A stretch of 64,000 nucleotides of DNA, taken from contig NZ_KB823011.1 of the NCBI RefSeq assembly GCF_000365025.1, forward strand, positions 826,621 through 890,620, written 5' to 3'. Below, in pieces: positions 51,935 through 59,332 of this stretch. The translations under genes were made by a program, and so were the position numbers. Position 1 is the stretch's first letter. The number at the start of each line of letters is the position of its first letter. The stretch comes from Robiginitomaculum antarcticum DSM 21748. GTDB taxonomy: Bacteria; Pseudomonadota; Alphaproteobacteria; Caulobacterales; Maricaulaceae. The notes beneath the pieces are model-generated. The model saw only the letters and a program-made list of their open reading frames with translations, searched no databases and was not told the DNA's origin.

Positions 51935-54523
51935 ATGTCACTATATACACATGAAATTTTAAATAGCCTGGGATGGGCTTTACTGCATAGCTTATGGCAA
52001 GGCGGCATAGCCTGCGCGGCGGTTATAGTAATGCGCGCTGTGTGGCGCGGTGACAATCCATCGGCCCGGTATTTAGCGCAATGCGCAATATTGCTAAGCT
52101 GTTTCGCCGCTTTTATTGTGACGTTTTGGATTTACCTTCAAAATCCCGTCACGCAGATGGCTCAAGATATCGTCGTCGCGTCTTCAGGCTATACACTCAC
52201 AATCTCCTCAGCGCCTGATGAGGCGGCAGGTTTAATTAACGGCGCACAAAGTCTGGCCGCGGCTACTTTAAATTTGAATGCTGTATTGCCAATTTTAGGT
52301 CTTCTCTGGTGTTTAGGGTTTGTATTTATGGCTCTGCGCTATGCCGGGGGGGTATATCTTGTCCGCACTTTGCGCCGCAAAGGACTGACTCGGCCAAACG
52401 CGCAATGGTGCGCCGCCTTTGCACGTCTTGCCATTCAGTCGCGCATATCGCGAGACGTGAAATTATTTATCTCTGACCGCGTCACAGGACCGATTACGCT
52501 GGGCGTATTAAAACCGATCGTTCTTGTTCCGGTCGGATTTCTGACGGCCCTGCCCCAAGATCAAGTCGAAGCCATTCTGCTTCATGAACTGGCCCATATC
52601 CGCCGCTATGATTATGCCTTCAATCTTGTTCAAAATGCCATAAAAGCCGTCTTTTTCTACCATCCTGCCATTCACTATATCTCGCGCTGTATTGATACGG
52701 ATCGCGAACAGGCCTGTGATGATTTGGCGGTCAAAAAATCCGCAGGCCCGAACGCTTTGATACGCGCATTAGCGGCATTGCCGGACGCCCTGCACAGCCA
52801 GAAACTGAGCCTGGCTGCGACAGGACCGCGTCATACCCCCATCCTTGACCGCATGACCCGATTGGTTGACCCAAAACTCAAAAACAGTAATCCCAGCGCG
52901 AGTGGTATATTTGCAATGGCATTAGTGCTTACCGGCGCAGCTTATTTTAGCGCAACCTCGCAGGCCAATGCTGCGTCTACGCCCAAAGATGCAGATGTAT
53001 CAGAAAGCCAGCTCGCCGGTGACGTCCCGCAAGCAGATTCTAACTCCCTGAAAATCGAAGTGTCGCCAATGGTCCCGCTGCAAGTCGACGTGCCATCCAT
53101 GGCTCCTATAAAAGTCCAAGTCGCGCCGATTGCGGTGCCCACCCTGCCTGCAGCTCCGGTTTTTCCGGTCTTCTCAGAGGGCGGCCCGATTGAGAATGGT
53201 GAATTTGCCCGCCGTATTGACAAAATCAGCAGCACTTGGGGTGATTTCCGTGCGGAGATGGCCCAATTTTACATCGACTTTAGCCGCTTTGAAACCGAAA
53301 ATTCATCTTGGGACGGACGGGTTGAAAAGCTTCGAAGTCAAGCCGAACGTTTGGACGAGCAAGTCAGCGAAGATTTTGAAACACACATCGAAGCCGCCAA
53401 TGATCACTATCACGATTATATAGACGCCGAAAATGAGGCCAGAGAAGCCGCGTATGAGGCGAGAGAAGACGCACGTGAGATGTACAATGATACTGTTCGC
53501 GATGAGATCGAAGCCGCAGCGGAGCGCCGCGCAGACGCCAAGCGCGTGTCTATAGAAGCTCGTCATAGGGTCGAAGCCGCGCAAGAGCGCCGCACAGAAG
53601 CGCGCGCCGAAGCCAGAGCACAAGCCATAAGTGCCAGAGCTGAAGCTTCCGCCAGTAGAGCAGAGGCGAAAGCCGAAGCGTATAAAGCGAATAAGACACA
53701 TACAAAATTTGATGATCTTCGCGGTGAACTAACCCAACAGCTCAAAGCCGACGGTTATTATAATGGAGGGTTGAAAAAGAATTCCATAGTGAAAAATAAT
53801 ACTATCTGGTCAATCAACGGCACAGCTCTAACTCCAGACCAAGCCAAACCCTATAAAAAGATTATTGGAAAGATCGTTTCAGATTTGGACAAATTCATCT
53901 TTGCCGATATTAGTAAAGACGGCCTTCATATCTCGTCTCACTCGCGAAATGGTGATGAGCGTCAAACGCGCGATATTACAATTGGTAAATTTGAACATAC
54001 AGACTTTACATCGACCAAAGCGTCTGTTGCTACGCCGGTTCCGCCAATCTCGCCTGCGTCAATATCGCTTAAAACTCACCACGCTCACTCCAGTGAAGAC
54101 CTTCCATATTACACAAAATCCGGCATCAAAATAACGCCTCAATTTCTTGCGCCCCTAACAAGCACCAGCGTCATGGCCAGTCATGGCGAATATATCAAAG
54201 ACAAAGACGAGTATCATTCCGGTACCGATTATAATGCCGCGATTGGGACGCCCGTCAGAGCGAGCCTGGGCGGCACTGTAATATTTGCCAATAAATACGG
54301 CAATTGGGGCGGGTTGATTAAAATCAAACATATTGGCGGACTTGAAACCCGATACGCCAGCCTTGGCGCGTTCAAAGTCAAAGTCGGTGACAAAGTTAAA
54401 GCCGGACAAATTATAGGAACAGTCGGTACAATCAATAAAGTTTGGGCGCCCCACCTTCATTTTGAAATCCGACATGACGGACACAATTATGACCCCGTTT
54501 ATGTTCTGTCCAAGACCCGGTAA
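51935..54523 (+). CDS. Fused M56 (BlaR1-like) and M23 (LytM) membrane metallopeptidase
   Basis: 862 residues. N-terminal membrane helices near 12-37, 46-68 and 117-140 are followed by the M56 zinc motif HELAHIRRYD (217-226) and Glu258 in TDREQACDD, then another helix near 322-340. An exported part follows: a Pro/Val-rich linker (about 375-412), a long charged, Ala/Glu/Arg-rich coiled coil (about 425-590), and a C-terminal M23 domain with intact HxxxD (His761-Asp765) and HxH (840-842). BlaR1 instead ends in a penicillin-sensing domain. It is co-transcribed with blaI and a TonB receptor. Probably an envelope-stress or cell-wall sensor-protease. Confidence 0.88.
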   Translation: MSLYTHEILNSLGWALLHSLWQGGIACAAVIVMRAVWRGDNPSARYLAQCAILLSCFAAFIVTFWIYLQNPVTQMAQDIVVASSGYTLTISSAPDEAAGLINGAQSLAAATLNLNAVLPILGLLWCLGFVFMALRYAGGVYLVRTLRRKGLTRPNAQWCAAFARLAIQSRISRDVKLFISDRVTGPITLGVLKPIVLVPVGFLTALPQDQVEAILLHELAHIRRYDYAFNLVQNAIKAVFFYHPAIHYISRCIDTDREQACDDLAVKKSAGPNALIRALAALPDALHSQKLSLAATGPRHTPILDRMTRLVDPKLKNSNPSASGIFAMALVLTGAAYFSATSQANAASTPKDADVSESQLAGDVPQADSNSLKIEVSPMVPLQVDVPSMAPIKVQVAPIAVPTLPAAPVFPVFSEGGPIENGEFARRIDKISSTWGDFRAEMAQFYIDFSRFETENSSWDGRVEKLRSQAERLDEQVSEDFETHIEAANDHYHDYIDAENEAREAAYEAREDAREMYNDTVRDEIEAAAERRADAKRVSIEARHRVEAAQERRTEARAEARAQAISARAEASASRAEAKAEAYKANKTHTKFDDLRGELTQQLKADGYYNGGLKKNSIVKNNTIWSINGTALTPDQAKPYKKIIGKIVSDLDKFIFADISKDGLHISSHSRNGDERQTRDITIGKFEHTDFTSTKASVATPVPPISPASISLKTHHAHSSEDLPYYTKSGIKITPQFLAPLTSTSVMASHGEYIKDKDEYHSGTDYNAAIGTPVRASLGGTVIFANKYGNWGGLIKIKHIGGLETRYASLGAFKVKVGDKVKAGQIIGTVGTINKVWAPHLHFEIRHDGHNYDPVYVLSKTR

Positions 54524-54554
54524 ATAACCACCCCCTCAAACCCAGAGACTTATT

Positions 54555-56603
54555 ATGTTAAAAATCAGAAAACCGCTTCTCGCGGTCGCGTCATCGCTCA
54601 CCCTCATGACAGCTGCGCTACCGGCTTTTGCGCAGACAGCAAACCAGCAGAGCTTTGATCAGGAGTATTTCAAGCAATATGCACCGCGCACTGCGCTGGA
54701 TATGATCGCTCAGGTTCCGGGGTTCTCCCTCGAGGGGGCATCAGATCGGCGCGGCTTGGGACAAGGCGGGGCCAATGTTCTGATTAACGGTGAGCGTTTG
54801 ACCGGCAAAACAGATGTCGGCAGCCAGCTAAACCGTATTCCGGCTACAAATGTTGTGCGGGTTGAGATCAAAGACGGCGCATCTTTGAGCATTCCTGGTC
54901 TGTCAGGACAGGTGGCCAATATCGTCACATCCAAAGGCAAGGGCCTATCCGGAACATGGAGCTGGGAGAGCACTCTACGTGACCGTAATGAACCGAATTT
55001 CAGTCATATTCATTTCACAGTATCCGGAGAGAAAGGCCCCTTATCATACACAGCAGAGCTACGCAGCGAGGCGTTCCGCCAAGCCGGATATGGCCGTGAA
55101 GACTTAATCGACGCCAGTGGAACAGTGTTCGAGACTCGCGATGAAATTGGATATGATATCGGGCAAACTCCCGGCGTGACGCTTGATCTAGCGTGGAAGC
55201 CCAAGGAGGAACATGTCGGTAATCTCAATCTTGAATACAACCATTCTAATTATGGCGGCAGCGAAACCTCACAACGTACTGCCGGGACGAGCAGAGGTAA
55301 TGATGTCTTTACGCTCGCGCGGTTTTCCGAAGATGAGTGGAACGCTAAAATCGGTGCAGATTACGAATTTCCGTTTTTAAACGGTAAACTCAAAACCATC
55401 GCTTATAACCGCTTTGAGCATTCCCCAACGCAGTCTCAATTTGAGGTCTTTACCAGCCCGGATAACCGCGCGGACGGGTCAATCTTTAACCGCGTAGCTG
55501 ATGAGAGCGAAAGTATTTTACGCACGGAATATTCATGGATACCCAGTGAGGGACGCGATTGGCAAATAAGTTTGGAAGGGGCGCTCAATACACTCGACAT
55601 CGATGCGGATTTGCAGGTTCTGGACGGCGGCGCATACCGCCCGGAACCGCTGAAAGGCGCGTCATCCAAAGTCGAAGAAATTCGAACTGAGGCGAGCATT
55701 ACCCATAGCCGTAAAATGTCGGAGAAGTGGAACTTGCAGGCCTCCCTTGGCGCCGAATATTCAGAAATATCGCAGTCTAATGGCGGCCTCACCCGTGATT
55801 TCTTCCGGCCTAAAGGGTTTATTGCCTCGACATATAAACCCTCAGACTCTTTCTCAATCAGGACGAAAGTCGAGCGCGAAGTCGGACAGCTTAACTTCTT
55901 TGATTTTATATCTTCGGTGGACATCAGCGATGATTTCAACACAACGGGCAACATCAACCTTGTTCCGGCGCAAAGCTGGAATCTGGAAACAGAATTTGAT
56001 AAAGACTTTGGTGACGGCAATTCCCTTAAAATCCGGGTTTACGGCGAGCTTATAACCGATCTTGTTGACCGTATTCCAATCGGTAAAAATGGTGATGCCG
56101 TCGGCAATATTGACGAGGCTATGCTTTACGGTCTCGACAGCACATTAACGCTTAAAGGCGAAAAATGGGGCTATAAAGGCACAGAGCTGACCTTGAAGGC
56201 AAATGTCCAGGACTCCGATGTTGACGATCCCCTGACAGGAGGCTCCCGGCGATTGAATAATGCCAGTATCTACAATACCCAATTGAGCTTTCGCCACGAT
56301 ATCGAAAACACGGACTATGCTTATGGTTTTGGTCTGTACCGCTCCGAAGGCAGTCCGGACTTTCGTCTCAGGACAATCAGTGAGGCTAAATTTAACGCGC
56401 CGGATAGCTCAATTTTTGTCGAGCATAAAGATATTATGGGCCTGAAATTACGCCTGACCGCCTTCAATCTTTTCGATTTCACTCAAGAGGCGCAGCGCCA
56501 GATTTTCACGGATCGCCGCGATATCGGCACACTTGATTTTACTGAATTCCGACGCCGCAAATATGGCCGCACATTAAGTCTGGAGCTGAGCGGCACCTAT
56601 TAA
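54555..56603 (+). CDS. TonB-dependent receptor
   Basis: 682 residues. A signal peptide ends in PAFA-Q. The plug domain spans about residues 35-130 (RTALDMIAQVPGFSLEG, GANVLINGERLTGK, ATNVVRVEIKDGAS), followed by a beta-barrel to the C-terminal FRRRKYGRTLSLELSGTY. No N-terminal signalling (secretin/TonB short) domain is seen. The ligand is unknown. It starts 31 bases after the M56/M23 gene with no terminator between, so it belongs to the BlaI-controlled unit, an uncommon partner for a BlaR1-type protease. Confidence 0.88.
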   Translation: MLKIRKPLLAVASSLTLMTAALPAFAQTANQQSFDQEYFKQYAPRTALDMIAQVPGFSLEGASDRRGLGQGGANVLINGERLTGKTDVGSQLNRIPATNVVRVEIKDGASLSIPGLSGQVANIVTSKGKGLSGTWSWESTLRDRNEPNFSHIHFTVSGEKGPLSYTAELRSEAFRQAGYGREDLIDASGTVFETRDEIGYDIGQTPGVTLDLAWKPKEEHVGNLNLEYNHSNYGGSETSQRTAGTSRGNDVFTLARFSEDEWNAKIGADYEFPFLNGKLKTIAYNRFEHSPTQSQFEVFTSPDNRADGSIFNRVADESESILRTEYSWIPSEGRDWQISLEGALNTLDIDADLQVLDGGAYRPEPLKGASSKVEEIRTEASITHSRKMSEKWNLQASLGAEYSEISQSNGGLTRDFFRPKGFIASTYKPSDSFSIRTKVEREVGQLNFFDFISSVDISDDFNTTGNINLVPAQSWNLETEFDKDFGDGNSLKIRVYGELITDLVDRIPIGKNGDAVGNIDEAMLYGLDSTLTLKGEKWGYKGTELTLKANVQDSDVDDPLTGGSRRLNNASIYNTQLSFRHDIENTDYAYGFGLYRSEGSPDFRLRTISEAKFNAPDSSIFVEHKDIMGLKLRLTAFNLFDFTQEAQRQIFTDRRDIGTLDFTEFRRRKYGRTLSLELSGTY

Positions 56604-56625
56604 GTCCCGACTGCCCGTTTGGGAC

Positions 56626-56964
56626 TTAGACTTCGGAAGGCTTAACGCCAGCCTTCCGAAGTTCTTTTCCCATTTGTCCGGTGACAAAGCAAAATAGCAT
56701 TTTGAAATCGCTGAACAACGACCAGAGCGGATAGGTAAATGTGGCGGGCTTGTTACGTTCGATAAAACCGTGGGACATCCAAGCGAAGAAATAACCGATC
56801 ACAAACATCAGCGGAAACGCATACCAATACCCCGATGCAATGGCCCAGACCAGAACGGCAATACCCAAAGCCGTTCCAAAATAGTGAAAAGCGCGCGTCG
56901 CAGGCTTGCTGTGTTCGCGCAAATAATAAGGCCAGAACTCTTGATATGTGGTAATTTCGCGCAT
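56626..56964 (-). CDS. Mpo1-like (DUF962) membrane protein
   Basis: 112 residues from ATG 56964, chosen because AAAGGGG lies 6 bases upstream; an in-frame start at 56997 is less suited. DUF962 features are visible: an N-terminal EHSKPATRAFHYFGT with conserved His residues, two to three membrane helices (LGIAVLVWAIASGYWY; FPLMFVIGYFFAW) and SHGFIERNKPATF. The yeast member is a non-heme-iron dioxygenase in fatty-acid alpha-oxidation; whether bacterial relatives do this is not established. A perfect 7-3-7 dyad (56981-56997) and a CtrA box lie upstream. Confidence 0.85.
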   Translation of the reverse strand: MREITTYQEFWPYYLREHSKPATRAFHYFGTALGIAVLVWAIASGYWYAFPLMFVIGYFFAWMSHGFIERNKPATFTYPLWSLFSDFKMLFCFVTGQMGKELRKAGVKPSEV

Positions 56965-57019
56965 TTTAGTCCCCTTTCTTATGGCTATCATAGCCATATG
57001 GTAAATAAATTGACAAGAC

Positions 57020-57034
57020 TTAACCTCTTCTTAA
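57020..57034. promoter_or_regulatory. CtrA binding site
   Basis: TTAA-CCTCTTC-TTAA followed by CC matches the CtrA consensus TTAA-N7-TTAAC exactly. It lies 56 bases upstream of the Mpo1-like start and ahead of a plus-strand terminator at 57098. A TTGACA hexamer at 57010-57015 abuts its left edge. Which of the two directions it controls is unclear. Confidence 0.65.
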
Positions 57035-57097
57035 CCATGCCCGTTCATACAGGTTAAGTCTTCATTGAAGACATCCCACCATTCACCTAATACCTTC

Positions 57098-57121
57098 GGG
57101 AGCTTCGGCTCCCTTTTTTTT
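57098..57121 (+). terminator. Strong plus-strand terminator without an upstream gene
   Basis: Stem GGGAGC-TTCG-GCTCCC followed by eight T residues on the plus strand. No plus-strand gene ends nearby: the closest protein gene reads the other way, and the TonB receptor ends almost 500 bases upstream. It may end a small RNA transcribed from the CtrA-box region, or protect tRNA-Asn from read-through. Confidence 0.85.
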
Positions 57122-57235
57122 GCCTGTAGATCCCTGCTTGGACGCTACTGCATTTTTGTGTCCGTTTAGACGAAAAAATGGGTTGTCGAACGGGCCGCAA
57201 CGCTGTTATGAGGCGCGCCTACTGAAATGGTCTAT

Positions 57236-57311
57236 TCCGCAATAGCTCAGTTGGTAGAGCAGCTGACTGTTAATCAGCTTGTCGCAGGTTCGAGTCCTGC
57301 TTGCGGAGCCA
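57236..57311 (+). tRNA. tRNA-Asn (GTT)
   Basis: A 76-base cloverleaf. Acceptor TCCGCAA pairs with TTGCGGA, the discriminator is G73, and CCA is encoded. The anticodon arm CTGACT-GTT-AATCAG gives GTT. It is a substrate type for the queuosine pathway encoded by queA/tgt in this window. Confidence 0.97.
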
Positions 57312-57446
57312 TCCTTTCCCCTCAAATTATTGACTAAACCCTTAAAATATGACCTTGGGAACGCTACAAATCTTTTTGTATGACGAAAAGTGCAGTCCAA
57401 TTAAATTTTCATGCCTGCAATTTTAAACACAGCGGTGTGACAGGGC

Positions 57447-57463
57447 ATACCCTATAAGGGTAT
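57447..57463. promoter_or_regulatory. CsoR-like operator before the copper efflux operon
   Basis: A perfect inverted repeat ATACCCT-ATA-AGGGTAT lies 35 bases before the first gene of the efflux operon. The TACCC-N5-GGGTA core resembles operators of CsoR-type copper-sensing repressors. A MerR-type site cannot be ruled out. No regulator gene is visible in the window. Confidence 0.6.
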
Positions 57464-57498
57464 TTACTTCTTTAATCTTTTTAAGCTATTTGTGCCCC

Positions 57499-57915
57499 AT
57501 GAGAGTCATTGCGATAGTGTTTTGCTTTATCGCCGCCATCATTTTGGCGGCGATGCCTGTTATGGCGTGTTGCGTGACAGGTCATGGCGAAGCCGGTATT
57601 AAGTCAGCACAAGCCAGTAAAGTTATGACGCCGCCATGTCATGATGCAAGCGTTAGCCAACCAAATGAGAGTGAAGCGCAAGCACCCGGTCAACATTGCG
57701 CGGACTGTGATGATTGTGCCGTATCTTCATCTCATGCAAAGTTAGGTTCGCACATATCTCTGCCGTCCGATTTAGACTTCGTTGTTTCTGCCTATAAATC
57801 ATCTGCTCTGCCGCAGCCTGAAATTAGGCTGCTCGAAAGCACCGGTCCGCCTTTAGGGTTGGCTTTGCGACCTATCGACAGTCTGCTCTTTCGCATCGAT
57901 AGACTCCTCATTTAG
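57499..57915 (+). CDS. Small Cys/His-rich exported protein leading the copper efflux operon
   Basis: 138 residues, starting at ATG 57499; a TTG further upstream at 57490 is unlikely. A hydrophobic signal segment of about 22 residues is followed by potential metal ligands: ACC (Cys pair), MTPPCHD, and HCADCDDC in the middle. The C-terminal third has no Cys. It is not a family I can name with certainty, though it resembles DUF2946-type small proteins found in copper operons. It lies 70 bases upstream of cusC, behind the CsoR-like operator, so a role in periplasmic copper or silver binding is likely. Confidence 0.65.
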   Translation: MRVIAIVFCFIAAIILAAMPVMACCVTGHGEAGIKSAQASKVMTPPCHDASVSQPNESEAQAPGQHCADCDDCAVSSSHAKLGSHISLPSDLDFVVSAYKSSALPQPEIRLLESTGPPLGLALRPIDSLLFRIDRLLI

Positions 57916-57985
57916 ATTCCAATCAGATTGACTGTTCAGAGCTGACGCTCTGAGCTTACCAGCCTGTCTTATTGGAGATTTTCGG

Positions 57986-59332
57986 ATGCTTATCCGCTAC
58001 ATACCATTTCATCACTACCGGCTACGCGCCGCTATATTTTCGCTAACCTTGAGCAGCATAAGCGCGGTATGCCTGACGCCCTCAGCTTTGGCCCAAGACG
58101 ACATTTATGCGCCGGAGCTTTTAGTTTCGCAAGGGCGCTATAACGCGCCCTTACCGCAAGCTGAGGCGCGACCTATGCGGTTTTCTGAAGTCGAAGCGAA
58201 TCTTCGCCAACATCCCTCATTAGATGCATTAAACCTGAGCGCAGACGCCTATCGACATCGGGCTGAGGCCGCCCTCGGGCTACCCGACCCCGTTATTTCA
58301 CTGCAAATCAATAATGTACCGTTCATTAATCCCTCATTTTCAGAGTATTTGCCTTCCAATAAAGCCATAGGCGTTCGTCAAGCTTTCCCGAGCCGCTCCG
58401 GGCGTAAAGCAAATTCGTTATTATCACTGAGAAACGCTGCTCAACACGAGCTGAAACGCGAGCAGCAATTTGCACGGCTTCGCGGCGATCTGTTAATGTT
58501 ACTGATTGAAGAGCGCAGCATTGACGGTCAGAGAGATTACGCTCTTGCGCGTCAGACAAAATATGACGAACTGGCTGATATTATAGATATCGAGATTAAC
58601 GCCGGACGGCCCATTGTCTTCCGTTTGGCGCAAGTCGATGTTGAGCGCACAGAAGTGTCGCGAACCCTAGCCCGGCTTGACGGGCAAGAGTCAGAAATCG
58701 AGGCCGCGTTCGTTAATCTCCTTGGCTTCATTCCCCAGACAGATTTACCCGACCTGTCCAAGACGGTTTGGACAGGACAGGCTCTGCGGTTTTACGGCGT
58801 GCGGGTCGCCGACGCGCAAGTGGCCATAGCAGATGCAGAAGTGCAAAGAGCCAAAGCGGATTATAAACCGGATTGGGGCGCCAATCTGACCTATCAGCAA
58901 CGTGAGTCCAGTCAGGGGCTACCGCGGTCTAATTTTGATGGAGATGATTGGGTTTCAGGCGGGATCAGCTTTACAATTCCATTATGGGCCCGAGACCGTC
59001 AGGATCCAAATTTACGCGCGGCGAAGATTGACAAAAATGCAAGTCTCGCGCGCCGCATGGCCATCGCCCGGCGATTTCAGTCTGAATGGTCCCGCTATGA
59101 CGCCAAGCGGGAAACTGCGGTTCAGAACATATCGATTCTCAAGCAAAAAATAAGTGCTATTGAGGCTCAAACCGCCTCGGAATTGATTTCTTATGAAGCC
59201 GGAATGGGCGACTACTCCCCGATCCTCGACGGCGAAATCGCGGTTCTCATGCTGAGAGCAGAGATTGTTAAGGAAGAAGCGACGCGCGACCAAATGGTTG
59301 TGGCGATGAATAGCCTTTTGGTGACACCATGA
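57986..59332 (+). CDS. CusC/CzcC-like outer membrane efflux channel
   Basis: 448 residues, TolC fold. A signal peptide ends at ALA-Q (about residue 36). Two helical repeats are seen, including LRQHPSLDALNLSADAYRHRAEAALGLPDP at the start and GEIAVLMLRAEI near the end. The GLPDPVIS segment is typical of heavy-metal RND channels. It forms the outer duct of the tripartite pump with the two following genes. Its stop overlaps the adaptor gene by 4 bases (ATGA). Confidence 0.88.
   Translation: MLIRYIPFHHYRLRAAIFSLTLSSISAVCLTPSALAQDDIYAPELLVSQGRYNAPLPQAEARPMRFSEVEANLRQHPSLDALNLSADAYRHRAEAALGLPDPVISLQINNVPFINPSFSEYLPSNKAIGVRQAFPSRSGRKANSLLSLRNAAQHELKREQQFARLRGDLLMLLIEERSIDGQRDYALARQTKYDELADIIDIEINAGRPIVFRLAQVDVERTEVSRTLARLDGQESEIEAAFVNLLGFIPQTDLPDLSKTVWTGQALRFYGVRVADAQVAIADAEVQRAKADYKPDWGANLTYQQRESSQGLPRSNFDGDDWVSGGISFTIPLWARDRQDPNLRAAKIDKNASLARRMAIARRFQSEWSRYDAKRETAVQNISILKQKISAIEAQTASELISYEAGMGDYSPILDGEIAVLMLRAEIVKEEATRDQMVVAMNSLLVTP

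Noticed and set aside
57037-57057. Six-codon ORF (MPVHTG) as a leader peptide
   Set aside because: It has no ribosome binding site, no downstream gene to attenuate and no run of regulatory codons.
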